Below are positions 12,350 through 25,600 of a stretch of DNA of 64,000 bases, piece after piece. The stretch is from Sphagnum compactum (lineage: Eukaryota; Bryophyta; Sphagnopsida; Sphagnales): positions 19,716,001 through 19,780,000 of the forward strand of contig OZ234494.1 of assembly GCA_965153455.1 (NCBI GenBank), in the 5' to 3' direction. Under the pieces are notes generated by a model that was not told where the DNA came from, ran no database searches, and was given only the letters and a program-made list of their open reading frames with translations. A program made the position numbers and the translations under genes. Each line of letters starts with the position of its first letter. Within the stretch, counting starts at the first letter, position 1.

Positions 12350-13570
12350 GGGAAAAAAATGAGTAGCCATATTCTATAATTTGGTTTTCAGTGCGTAGCC
12401 GTAATTATAGAACCTCAATTAAAAGATTTGTAGTTGGTAGCTGATTTATAGGTATTGGCCAAATCTTCCTATGGATGATTGTCACTTAGGCTACCATTCA
12501 AAATTCCTAAAAGAAACACTGCCTGCCTGCAAGTGTTTTTTTGTTTTTCAATTTTGTGATGTTGCTCAAGTGACAAGCATCCATAAGTATAAGTAGCCAA
12601 ATTTGGCGATATTCGAGTATGAAAGTAAAATTTAAAAAAAAACATCTTTCATAATTTAGCCAATTATGGCGATTTATGATTTAAAAAAATTCTTTTTTGG
12701 CGAAGTAGAAAAGCATTTTGTGACAAAATTTGTCATTTTTCCAAAATATTTTTCGCAGAATGGCGAAAAATCGCCACGAAAATAAATAAATAAATAAATC
12801 ACTGCTGCCTAGTGACCGGGGGAGTGAGCGGGCAGCGGTGTCGACAGCATCCGGATGAAAAGGGCAACCAAAAAAACACGGTAAAACAAGAAGAAGGATT
12901 CGGATTCCGGAACAAGTTAGGTCCGGGGGCCGAGGGAGCGGGCAGCAGGTAGTGTGGACGGCAGAAATTAGTTATAGCTGGGAGACGTGCAATCGCAGTG
13001 CAGTGCAGTGCAGGGCGGGTTTCGGGTTTCTTATTAAGTATTTTCGTAACAGTAATTGCGCTTTGTTGTCCGTCCCTCTCGCTTTGCTGCACAAGTCACC
13101 CTCGCCTCGCCTCATCTTTTGGGCGGGTAAGTAAATAGAAACGAGTAATGTGCGATTGAAACGACACGATTCCCGCATTAAATGAGGCGTTCTCAATTCT
13201 GCCTGCATGGCTCATCCTCGCAGTGGTTTTTTTTTAAAAAAAAAAGAATTTCTGTTTGTGGCTAAAGTGGCGATCATTGATTGGAAAATGTTTTAAAAAA
13301 AAGTGACAATCACCCATCCATCCGTAGGAAGATTTAACCAAATCTGGCTATAGACCAGAAATTAAAATTACAAATCTTTAGTCATGGTTCTATATATGTT
13401 TGGCTACAAGATGAAAACCACATATATGATGAATCTGGCGATTTTTTACATTAAAAAAAGTCCCTCTCACTTCACTTCTGGAGAATGAAAACCTGCAAAC
13501 TCACTTAAATTTTTCGATTTAAAAAAATTATTTGGTGTTTTGGCGATACATCGTCAGTGAAAAAACAAAG
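12350..13570. mobile_element. Cluster of dispersed family A fragments
   Basis: Three fragments are visible. One is inverted at 12,415-12,490 (ggccaaatcttcctatggatgattgtcac). One is direct at 12,540-12,640 (ttttgtgatgttgctcaagtgaca...gtagccaaatttggcg). One is direct at 13,300-13,385 (aagtgacaatcacccatcc...aaccaaatctggcta). A more GC-rich unique stretch, 12,800-13,200, separates them. Confidence 0.5.
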
Positions 13571-13639
13571 GCTGATTGGGGGGTGGGGGGGGGAGGGGAG
13601 TGGGTTGGTTGCATTTCTTTAGTATTCTAACCACCGCCA

Positions 13640-14382
13640 GCCGCTACCAGCTCCACAGACTCCTCGGTTCCCATTTCCCCCTCAAGCTCTTTCTTTCTTT
13701 CTTTTAGCTTTTCTCTATCCATCTGCAGTTCTGAATACTCTGCAGGCCTTCCGTCTATGAACGCACAATTCTAGCTTTGCCGCAGCAGCGTCGGTCCCTC
13801 CCCAGCAGCTCCCCCTCATCTTCTTCTTCTAGCTACAAAGGTGGGAGAATCACAACAATTGGGTACCCTTGTTGCGTAGCTGCTGCTCGTGGCTTAATGA
13901 GCTTCTCTCCATTCCTTTTGTCAGCTTTGTATTCACAATCTGGCCTTATACCCCACCCATAGTTTCAGTACTTGTGCAAATTCATCATCTCTCTCTCATC
14001 CCCAACGCTTCTATGTACAATCTGGCTTGGTCCACAACGCTTTAGTTTTTTCTTGGGCTACTGGAGGAATCGTCTTAATATAAGGAGTTGCCGTGCCCCT
14101 AGTGTGGTCCCAGGAATGTTATGCTTCATAGCTTCATAGCTTGGCAGCTAACAGCTTTTCCGATTGTTGTTGTCTCTTTTAAGTTTGCTGTGACACCAAA
14201 CTCAGTACTGTTGTTTTGTCTTTGTGTGTGTGAGATTTGTTAGTATATGAACTGCTCTCCATACTAGTGTTGAATATTGTTGTTGTTTCTTGGTTCTGGT
14301 TGTAAACGTGTGACATTTCTTTGGGGGCTGCTGGTTATCAATCTTCCGACCCAGTCTAGTCGATTGGAGAATAGAAATTGTT
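13640..14382 (+). promoter_or_regulatory. Upstream and leader region of the CFL1-like gene
   Basis: A pyrimidine-rich stretch (CTTT repeats at about 13,690-13,710) and TC-rich sequence up to 13,830 are typical of plant promoters and leaders. The ATG at 14,383 follows a leader without a strong upstream coding frame. The transcription start cannot be placed by eye. Confidence 0.35.
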
Positions 14383-16343
14383 ATGGAAGTCGCGTGCAGA
14401 GGTCCGGAGCAGCTGAGTCGTAATCCAGCTTTTGATGTGAAGTCGAAGAAGAAGCAGCAGGCCAGTAGCAGCAGCTGGGGTGTCGACGCACATAAGGTGC
14501 TGCAACTTATGATGGGTCAGCAGCAGCAGCAGCCGGATTATAGCACGTCGCCGCCTGCAAGCTCTACTGATGCAGAAGAAGCGACCCTGGATTTGTTGGG
14601 ACTAGAGGCTGCTAATTCTTCGCCTCCTCTTAGTAGCGATCACAACAACAACTTCATCACGGAGTTTCCAGAGCTCGATCCTGACCAACCTAGACTACCT
14701 CCTGACTGGAAGACGTGCCTTGACTTGAAGGTCCGGCTGCTGACGTTGTTTAGCATGCATTTTTTTCTAAGTGACTCGCATGCTGTGTTCTTTCATTGGA
14801 GACTAACTGACTTCAGTGGCTCTGGATACAGCAGACCGGCAAACTTTCCTTCGTTAATAAGACTACGGGTATCACCTCAGAGAATGATCCGCGGAAGCAA
14901 CCGCTGAACGTGGCTCCCCTAATGGCGATAGAGCCGTCGACGCATGAGTTTCTGGGGAGCAAGAAATCCGAGATTCTCCTTGAAGAGAGCTTGCAGCAGC
15001 AGCAGCAGCGAACTGGCTCGTCTTCCTCGACGTCCGGCTCAGCTTTTGGAAGAACTAGTCCGCAGATGTTATCGTTCTCAACAGGGACGCAGGTTTGGAA
15101 TCTGCAGCTTGCAGATCACAGTACGAATATAAGCCTCATAAACGATATTAGCTGCTGCACGGTGCTTGCAGCTGCTGAGGATCGTGATCACGATCAAGCT
15201 GCTCATGAGAGATCGAACTTAAAGCTTGATCTCAATCTGACAGCCGGTGCAGCAGGCTCGCCTTCCCGTACTCCGCGTGAGCAAGAGCAAAGCGTCTGCA
15301 ATATGGAGATGGTGCAGAGAGCACTTCGTCTGAGTACAGATCATCCAGCTGCGCCTCATCAGCAGCCGGATCATCAGTGCTGTAAGAGTCGAGATCAACC
15401 GTTCCCGATCGCCGCTGGCAATGCAGCTCTACCCAAACTCTCGGGTTCACCTGCAGCCTCTTTGACTGCAGCTTCTACTCGCGATTCTGACCCAGCTGCT
15501 GCTACATGGTCTAGTCACGGCGGCTCTCCATCCACCAGCAGCTCGACATCGTCCACTACTTCTTCACGTTCCCGGGAGCAGCAGCTAGATCATGGAAATC
15601 AAGCAGTTCAACTGGCTGTTGCGGCTGATTCTTCGCACACGGGAAGACAGCCAGCAGCTGCTGCTACACGGTACGTCCAGCTTCACAACCTTTTTGTGAA
15701 TTGTTTGTCGAACCTTGTTTTTGTATGGTGAGTCACAGGTTGATTTACAGCTCGCGGCTCCTGCAAATTGGTCGATGCTTGACCGGTAGAGCTGTGAGAT
15801 GGCTGTGAGCACAGGTAATTTAAAAAACATAATGAAAAGCTGCTGCTGCGATCACAACAGCCTACTGGAAAGATGTGCGAATTCTTCACTGGCACTTAAG
15901 AACTTGAAGTTGTTGCAACAGATTCTTGTGGGTATTCTAGAGTTCATGCTTGAATTTGTTGTATCTGAAGAACATTTTCGGGATGGTGGACTCATGTGCT
16001 TCATGATCTTACTTTCTGTTTGGATTTCAGTTCTAGCACTATTCATGAGGCAGAGGGCGCTGAGGCAGCTGCTGCTGAGGAGGCTGTACTACTACACAGA
16101 CACTCTTCTACTGTGAGTACTGCGGCAAAAGTCATCAGCAGCAGCTTGGTAATGGGAGCGTGCACTCGCTGTCTCATGTACATCATGCTCGACAAATGCG
16201 ACCCGAAATGTCCGCGCTGCGGCAGCACCAGCGATCACACGCCACTTGATTTCGCGCCGCCTCTGCACTGCAGCAGTCGGAATGTAATGAAGCGACAGAG
16301 ATCAGTCGAGCAGCTAGACGAGCTAGATCTCATGAGAAAGTAG
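14383..16343 (+). CDS. CFL1: CFL1-like WW-domain / EAR-motif protein
   Basis: Three exons: 14,383-14,730, 14,835-15,670 (or from 14,832) and 16,031-16,343. They give about 498 residues. The N-terminus is Ser/Gln-rich. A WW-like domain starts near residue 105 (LPPDWKTCLDLK) and ends TSENDPR near residue 136; its first Trp is kept and the second is lost. An EAR repression motif LKLDLNL is at about 245-251. A zinc-binding CTRC...CPRC pair lies at 439-458. This order matches plant CURLY FLAG LEAF 1-type proteins, nuclear regulators affecting cuticle and epidermal development; the Cys pair also resembles GL2-interacting repressors. Exon 2 opens at a tandem acceptor (cagcag), so one Gln may be optional. 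Long CAG tracts make it longer than typical members. The family call is firm; the exact orthology is inferred. Confidence 0.85.
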
Positions 16344-16600
16344 AAGAAGCTGCTGCAGCTGTTGCTACTGCTGTCTGTCACTAGTCCAAATTAGAATCTC
16401 CCCAAATCAAATCAACCCTTCATCACTAGGATTGAACAAGGATGTGGATCCAAGACCAACAACACACTCTGTAAATTTTTTCTTGCACATGATCTCTCAC
16501 CATCTTCTGCAAGACAATGAGCTTGAAGAATTATTATTATTATTTTACGTCTATACTCAAGTTTTAAACGGTTTGTAGTTTTCTTCCTGGATCATGATGC
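16344..16600 (+). other. Probable 3' UTR of the CFL1-like gene
   Basis: The stop codon TAG is followed by CTG/CAG-rich sequence and then AT-rich sequence including (TTA)n at about 16,531. No clear single polyadenylation signal was chosen. Confidence 0.4.
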
Positions 16601-19600
16601 CATGCATGGCCACTACAATACTACAATGCCAACAGCACTTGTTCTTCTTCAGATTAAGAAACTACCACCCACCCTCTTTGTTATCAAGATGAAAATCTTG
16701 GGTTTTGTTTGGTCACCACCACAACACAACCAAAATTCTTTACTCAATGCAGCAGATACACCAGCCAGCCAGCGAGCCAGCCTTGGGGATTGGATTGGAT
16801 CATCATTTCAGATTGCAATTTGGCTTTGGCTTATTTGCAGAGATTTAGATCTCTTCAGGATGTTGTGAATCTCTACTCAAGTGTTGCAAACAAAAGAGCT
16901 GAGAGTACAGATTTAGAACATGCTTTGCGTTATTTCTCACTCCAAGAAGAAAATAAAAAGATGATTCTCTTTACACGGAAACAACACGAGTGACTTTCTT
17001 TTTCCCCCTTTTTTCTTGGAATTGCAAGAACCCACTTACATTGGCCCATCACAAAAAAAATTTATTGGAACATTAGACATGCCCAATTCAAGCTGCTTTT
17101 TAACTCCATTAGTAGCACTCCCGAATGATAAGTCATCAGATTTTGAGGGAATTTTTTTTCTGAAATTACCATATTTAGACAATTGATTCCAGTGGGTGGC
17201 CAAAATTTTAGCAGGATTATTAGAATTTTCTACTTTTCTCTCTAGCCAGTAGCCAGATTTGGCTAAAATCCTCTTGTGGATGATCCACCAGTGCTATTTC
17301 TACTTTTCTCTTCTTCAAATTTTCAACTCTCTTATCTGATGATTGAAAGGATGAGTTATATACCCTGAAAGAAACAACGGTAAGAAAGAATCTCTCCTGA
17401 AGACGAGATAATTTCTTTTTATTCTTCATTTCCTGATTCTCATATCTGAAGACAGATAGAAAACAGTTAACCCTAAAAGAAACAACAGAAAGCTGGAATC
17501 TAAATAATTGTAAAAAGATCATTTTTGTGTATGACAACAAGTCCTATTACTACTAATAGGATTGGAACCTTATTTTATTTTATTTTCCTTTCTCTTTTTT
17601 CTGCATGACTTCTGCTCACTTTTTAAGATCAGGATTTGGATTGGGGTTATTTTCCTTTTTGTCTTGAACCTTTTTCTTGGGATCAAATTTTATTCATTTT
17701 TCTAAGACAAATAATGATTTGGGTCTAATAAATCCAAAGTAAAAATTGCAGCAGCAGGAGCAACAGCAGGCAGCACAGACTGTTGAAACTGGTTTTCTCA
17801 TTAACTTGGGTTCTGGTAAACTTAAATAAGTTCAGTTAATGGGGTCATAACTAGCAAGCCAAGAATTTCCAGAATAATAATATCAGAGACACCTCCACAG
17901 AACTCATGATCATGAGGGCTCTTAAAACCACAGTTGCTATTGATTCCTTATTACCCTCATGGCCCCCATTAAAACTGACCTAAAAAGAGAAGAATGTGAG
18001 TAAAAAGTAGGGCTGGTGAGTGATGGCCTGCAGCCAAAAACAAACTCTAATAAATCCTTGTTAATTAAAGACCAGTAGTAATAATAGACTCTTCTGCCCT
18101 TTTTCCCAGTGCTGCCCTCCTCTTCCCCACCTATCTAAACTACTGGAATCATGGTTATGAGAATGGGGGTTGTGATGGGATTGTACTTGGAATATGGGCA
18201 GCAACATGCTAGACAGGTGATTGCTATAACTACCTCTCTAATTGTTTAAAGGGGGTGGTGGGGAAAATTACCCATTGTATATATAAGCAGTTGATGCTGC
18301 ACAAAAGAACAGAAAATTTGAATGGGTTGTAATTCCTCTCATTGTTTTATGAGCATTAACTGAGTTGTGATTGTTCAAGTTGGAGCTGAGGCAAGATGCC
18401 CACATTATTATGATGGCATCATGTCACATTACTCTTTCACTTGCTTGCAGCTATATTTGTGGAGGAACAAATACATTGGAAGTAAGTAAATGTAAACATT
18501 CAAGGCATACTCAGTTGATGATCAGCTCACTTGATGACATGTACATTTTTATCACCTTTGCATTATTGGCTCGCAGATTTCCAAGCTCTCCCAACAAGCA
18601 TTGTAGAATCCTCCCATCGCAACATACCATAGTACCTTGGCAGCTTCTTCAGACTAATTATAATATTTTCAGAAATGTTGAAATTTTGAAAAGAAAATTT
18701 CTTTACCAAGTAACCAACCACCCGACACAGGTTTGAACTTTGAACCCTAAACCCTTAACTTAGGCATATACATTGTGAAGCTCAAAAGAAAAAACCTGCA
18801 CAATTAGGGGAAGCATATTTGATTAATGCTTTGCTTCTCTTATTTTGCTAAAAAATTTCTACCCTTTCCAAAAATCTGTCTTCAAATTTCACCCTCTTTT
18901 TTTTTTGGTTGGAGAAAGGAGGGAGGCAGAGGAAAGGGGAGTGGGAACTGGGGAGAGAGGGATTTGGAGAAAAGGACTTCAATAAAAAAGAATGCTTAAT
19001 ACTAATTTAGATTTGCTTCAAGATAGAAAATCAATCACCCAATGTGGGAAGTGGGTGGAGAGGGGGGATTGAGGCATCAAGGGAGAGTGACTTAAAGAGA
19101 GACCTGAAAATTGAATCACACATTATTGGTTCCCGTCTGCAATGGCTTTCTTGAAAAATCACACAAAAAATGTGCTCTGGAATTCTTTAAATAAGGCAAA
19201 ACCAAGTACACACAGAAATTAAGACCCGAAATTGATCTCAACACACACACACACTCTCTCTCTCTCTTGATGAGTCTGGACTAGTCTTCAAGTTCCTCCC
19301 TCCCTCCTCGTAATTCCATGAGCCTCTCTTCTGAGCTCTTTCCTTTCCTCTCTCCTTCCTCATAACACCCACTCTCTTCATAAAGTCCACTTGTTGTTTG
19401 GAAATTCGAATTGTCAGAAGGATTGCAAGCAAGTGCCAGGAGGCCGGGGTAGGGGTGGGAAGGAGGGGGGGAGAGTGAGGGAAGCTGTCAGCAGGTGTGG
19501 TGAAGGAGTTGAGTGTAATAAAGGAGAACACCCCATGGCAGGAGGAAGATAGGTGTGTCAGATATTATGCTAAATAATAAATCCCTCTTGTAATTGTTGT

Positions 19601-22600
19601 AATAGTACTAAGTTTTAGTAGTAGTAGTAATCGTGCTTCTGCTAATCATCACCATCATTAACTATCTTACTTGCCAGGCCAGGAGACGTTTGGACTAATT
19701 GTTGTTCCGGGTGGGAATTGAAGGCTATATCAAACACTGACATCAGGTTATATGTCCCCTCTTTACTTCTTCTTAATGAGCTCTTTACTCATCTCTTTAA
19801 TGGTGGGGGAGGCAGGATGGGATGGAGTCGTTTCCTCTCTTCTCCTCCTCCTCCCCTCTTGTGCTCAAATTAGCTTCCTTTGCAAAGCAATCTCATCAGG
19901 CACCGTGTAATGCGATCCCCACTTTTGACCATCAGAAAAGAGAGTGTTACCCAGAATCAGGTCTGATTTTCAGAACTAGGAACCAAAACCAGATTTCAAT
20001 TTTTCTTTTGAAGAACTGGACCTGGAAAATGGGATTTCCCCGAACCAAAATTGGAACTGGGAATTTCCAAACCCTAACCCTAAACCAAAACTGAATCCAT
20101 TCTAAATTTCTTTAAAGAACCAGAATCAGAGATTCTTCATTAAATTAAAGGGAACGGCTCAACACTGAGAGGCTGGACGGTCAATATGGTGATGAATTGA
20201 ACTCTTGAGTGTCTTGAAAGATTTTGTGTTATTCTTCATTAATCTTTTTTGCTTACTGTGAAATGTAGTAATGTAGCAACTTAGTAATGGTGCTTATTAG
20301 CTTGAAATACAAAAAAATATTTGGCTCTCTTTTGGAATGAAGTACGTCTTTAGTGTGATCAAAGGTGCTGAATTTTGGTCAAGAAGAATATTATCAGCAG
20401 CTGCCTCCTGCCTCTGCGATGCTAACTACTGCTGGGGATCAAAACAGAACAATGAATGGGATAATAAGGGGGCAGTTCATGTTTTAAATAGAGAGAGAGA
20501 GAGAGAGAGAGAAAGAGAGTGTGTGTTGTTATTGATGAGGCTTTAATAGAAATCTCCATTTATGTAAAACTGTAAATGAAACAATAGTTGCTGTTGAGCA
20601 TATTGTGTCCTGTCCATTTATGCTCTCTCTTGGTCAATGCTTGGAAGCAGCACCATCAAGTAGACTTTGGAGGATTAGTGGGTACTCAGCATCTGGGAGG
20701 TCTTTTTTTCAATTCTTTTCTTGTGGGTGCACATACAGTACTTATGAATGATGTTCTGCACACTTGTTTGCCAAATATTTTATTTATGTAAAGAAAGAAA
20801 AGAGGTTCAGCAGTTTGCAAATTCAATGTTTCAGAATTTCAAACAGTTGAGAAACAAGTATAATGCAAAAGTACATCTTGTGTTGTTGTGGATCTGTAAT
20901 AATAATAACCACCACCCAATGGTTTTCAGTACCTAATTTCAACGAATATGAATAGAAGATTTCTCGTTTTTCAGCTCGACATTTTGCAAATTATTTTGTG
21001 CTGAACATCAGTAGTAGGTACAATACATGAAGGAAGAATAGACATAAAGGAAGAACAGGGATACTTTCTGGAGACTCCATAACAAAACAACTACTTCCTG
21101 GAATTGTGAAGAGGGGGGAGGAGTTTGTGGCTGATCAATCATCCCAACCCATCCCAATGGTACACCTGTTCCCTTCCCTTCTTCAATAATGGGAAACTCC
21201 GAAACCTCAACATATGCCAAAACCCAAATATATAGACTCTATGTATTGGCATCACAGCAAGTGGAATAAACCCAATTCAAGTCACCCCATCATTTGTTTT
21301 GGGGACAGTACACTTTGCATTCTTGATGGCCTTTAAAGTAGTCATCATCCCTTCCTTCCTTGCTCACTGCCCACCACCATGACTATGATCTCTTTTTACC
21401 AAATCATTCATGTGTTGTTGTAACCAAACCTTTAGTTGTACTCTCTCTCTCTCTCTAGCCAATTTGATGTGGCTGCCTTAATTCTTTTGCCCTTGTTGGT
21501 TACACGAGGATTGTCTTGAGGCAATAACACAAGCAACCTCAAATAGTCATCAAAAGTTGTGCTTTTGCATGGAGGACAAACAAGAGGAGGATGGGCCGCC
21601 TCTTCTTCTTCTTCTTCTACAGTTTGAATCGTTGAAAATGAAACAAACAATGGAGAAATTGATGGTAGGTATGTACCCACCCATTGTGTGAATGTTGTAC
21701 TCAAAACTAAAATAATTTATTTCAAACTTGTTCTTACATCATTTTTAGAATAGTACATCACATTAGAAGCCTGTCCCATTTCATTCCTGAAACCTGCATA
21801 CCATTTGCAATTCCTGAGTAGGTGTGCCCAATGAAAAACAAAACCCAAGTTGTTGGTGTTTTTCAAGCTTATCAATTCAAATTCACCCAAAACATTCAAA
21901 TGGATGAGCATGGCTTTAAATGAGTGGGGTGGTAAAAGATGCAGGTGACAGGCTCTCTACCTTGGAAGATTGTGTGACGACAAAGCTCACAACAAAATAA
22001 CAATCACCGTAAAGGCTAGAACCAACCCCTTTTAGAATAAATTCATGCCTTGAATCATTATGTGGGCTCTTGTTGTGTCCATTTCCTTGTTTCTTTTGTG
22101 CAAGGGTGTTCTTTTTTGTTTTGGAAGGGGAGGGGGAGAAAGAGGGAGGGTGGGGGGAGACGAGGTAATAGAATTAGGGTTTTTTCCCCCCCAAAACTAG
22201 GCTTTTTTCCCTCGAAGGACCAAACCTGAAATCAGATTCCCAGTTCCATTTACGTATGTGCAGGACAGAAATCAAAACCAGAACCGTTCTATTTATATTT
22301 GAAACCAAAAACCAGAAATTCTTCATAAAAGTCAAGAATGGCAGGAGCTTACATGACATAATAATAATGGGGGGATTCTATGCCCCTCTTCTCTAGTACA
22401 AAAGAAATGGGAAGTAGAAACAAAAGAGGAAAAACAAAAAAAACAAAAAGAAGGAAAGGAAAGAAAGTAACAGAACCATTCATTAATAAGTCATCCAGGC
22501 AGGCAAAGCCAGATATTTATCCATCCATACATCCATCCATAAGAGTGTCCTTTTCATTGATTTTTAGAGAGTACAAAGGAGAGAGAGAACTCAATTATAG

Positions 22601-25600
22601 TAATATTGCCAGCAGTTAATGTTAAGTTTTTTTTTAAAAAAAAAAGCACAGAGTAGTAAAAGCCCATTTAAGGAAGGGAGGTGGGGATATTAATAAGGGC
22701 ATTCATTCAATACACAGTGCACAGTGGCAGACAAGTTTTATAAATAGGACTGAATTACCTCATTTATTAATTATTCAAATGCCACTAGTTCTCATTAATT
22801 GCTCTTTTACCATTGTCAAATCTTTATTCCCCTCTCCTCTCCCACCCTCCTTCTTTTGGCTTTTACACCCCAATCCCCTTTGTTTTGGGGGGGGGGGAGG
22901 GGGGGGGAGGGACTGGGTGAAGGCTCTTAATTATTATTATTAGGTACCTATGACACTAGGTTTGCCTGACCATTTCTAGGAATCTGGTACTTATCAGTTT
23001 CTCATCCACAGGATGAATAATTTTTGAACACACATGAGTCAGTACTTCCATCTATCTGGTCATGATGAGGTAGAATGTGATGCAAGGCTAGCTAGCCCCT
23101 TCTTCTTCTGCTCTTGGAAGTTGGCTCCCCTCCCACCCAAGCCATTTGTCAAAGACACAAGAGTTGCCAACTTAGTTAGTTTGTCAGGCTAGGGAGTTGT
23201 CTTACAACAGGGGCTAAGGCTAGTGGGTTAGTTAATAGTAATATTGTCATGGTCTTCTTGCCTTTTGACTTTTATGATAATTACAGAGTTGTGAATAATT
23301 TGTGTCCAGTTTGGGCTGTGCTCCAGCCTCCAAGCCAAACCCAGGCCTCACCAGTCCATTACTTTGGTGTAGTTCAGGTAGGTAGGTAGGTAGGTAGGTA
23401 AGTAGGTGTGCCAAAAATCAATTGAAGGCCAATAACCTAGTGCTTGGGTCAATGGTTTTTGACCTCAGGTTTGCTGTAAGTGCCAGTTTGACCATAGACC
23501 CAAAAACCTTGGCAATTGCTGGGGTGCATAAAACAGGTGCTTTCCATTAGCTACTTGCAGCCTGTAGCTGATCTGCAAAACCCTATTTAATTAGGGCTTA
23601 TGGAGTTTTGTGCTTCATCATAATAAGCCCCTTCCATGTGTGTTCCCACACAAAGTCATGGGGTTCAAATCAAATGTTGACTGGTAGTTCAGGCATCTTG
23701 GGCATTTGCAAAAATGCATCTGTTGGAGACTACAAAATGGGCAAATGGAAAGGTGGAAAGGTTTGCCCCTTACCATCTAGAGTTCAAGGAGTTATTAGAT
23801 TATTGACTATTTTAGCAAAAAAGAATTTGTAACAAAATTAACCAAAATAATGGCAAAATCCAAATGAGATTTCACAAAGCAAAGGCTGTTATGAAGTGAT
23901 TTGAGGTGTTACAATTGCTAAGAATCCTTCTTGTGCATTCAGAAAAATGGGATATAAACATGTTGGCATGTGCAAACCTTTTGGGGCAAAACTTGGTTTA
24001 GATTATTAGCACGTATTTGGAACAACAACATCCATTCCAAAACTAGGATGTGCAAAATTTGATTACAAAACACAAAATATCAACTCAGATATTGCCAATG
24101 ATAGACATCATCATGATTGATTGAATTTTGCTTGGCAAGTGAATTAGACCTCTATCCCCATGACATTGTAAAAATTTGCTTGCAAATGAAACTTTTGCTA
24201 TCATGTTGGATACACCAAGATTATTTCAAATTATGCACACACTTTGCAATGATGATGTAGCAATTGCAAAAACAAAAATAAAACAATACACAAATATTTT
24301 TCATGTCAAGTTGGTCAAGATCATGGAACCTTGGAACACCATGCAAGCAAAACATCCATTAATTGTTAGATGTATGTTCTACAATCATATAATTGATACA
24401 TCTAATATTTCAACAATCATCAATGTTCAAAGATAGATTACGAATAGAGTTTATAACACCACGCTATGAAGTAAGCTTGAAAATTTAATGTAACAACAAA
24501 ACTTACCATGTCTTGCATTGGTCAAAAGTTAACATGTAACACAACACATATCAACACATCACAATCGCTTGCAACATTCAAGCATTAAAAATCCATAATA
24601 ATTGTTTTTTACTCTTCTCATTCATAAATTGCCACAACAACTTTGCATTTAGACAAATACCCATTTTCTTTGGTCGAAAATTAAGATCCAACATTTTTGG
24701 AATTCATCAAGGTGTGTTTGCTTCTTGTTCCATGATTCTGGCTCTATTATCAAGTTCTTAGAATCAAATTATGTTCTATTAAAAATTAAAGTGCACAAGC
24801 AATATGCTAGAACCCTATTTGTAAGTAGCTAATACAGATTGTCTATCAATTCACTCAAGACAACTATGAAAACAAATTCAGACCTCCAAATCCAGCAATC
24901 CTGTCGGCCTGCAAAATAACTCTTCAGGCCTACACACAACCCTATTCTCCTGAAAACTCTCCTGAATATTTTTGGCTACACAATGAAAACCAAATATATA
25001 AATCTGATGATTTTCTTCCTCACTTATGGTGATTGAAAACCTCCAAAATCACCTTTTTTTCAGTCGTACCTGATTTGCAAAATGTCTCAGGTTGCTTCTA
25101 GCCTCAACATGAGTGGCAAAAAGTCTACACACTTTTGAAAACATAAACAATAACAACAGGTTCAATGTTGATTATAATAACGAGCATAAATGATTCAATG
25201 TTTATATATTTCCACGTTAGTAGATTTTCACAACTTTGTCTCATCATGGATCTTCCCAACGTTTGGAAAATCTGAATGCATTGTTACAAATCCAGTTCTA
25301 TTGCAAAAAAAATGTGACCTACCTTGTCTCTTTATGTTTTCACTGTTCAGCTTCCCATTTCTTCAAGGCTCCAGACTTCAAGCTTCTGATCTGTTAGATC
25401 CAAAAATCTCAATTAAAGCTTCTTCTGCACACCAACCTTTTGGTTTTCTGATCTGAAATTGTGTCACATTGAGAAAAATCCATGTACAATGTTAGTTGCA
25501 ACCCTTGCCTGGGTCCCTTGCTTTCTGGCAGATAGCATGTTTCAGAACATGCAGGTCAGTGCATAATAGACTTTTATCACTATGAAATCAAATGAAAATT

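Noticed and set aside
18700-18780. tRNA-like text around GGTTTGAAC at about 18,729 and GTTCAAATC at about 23,658
   Set aside because: No cloverleaf with a matching acceptor stem could be traced.
19240-19560. Possible microRNA precursor near 19,440 because of a CTGACAGC..CTCACTCTC resemblance to miR156
   Set aside because: The match is poor and no opposing arm forms a hairpin.
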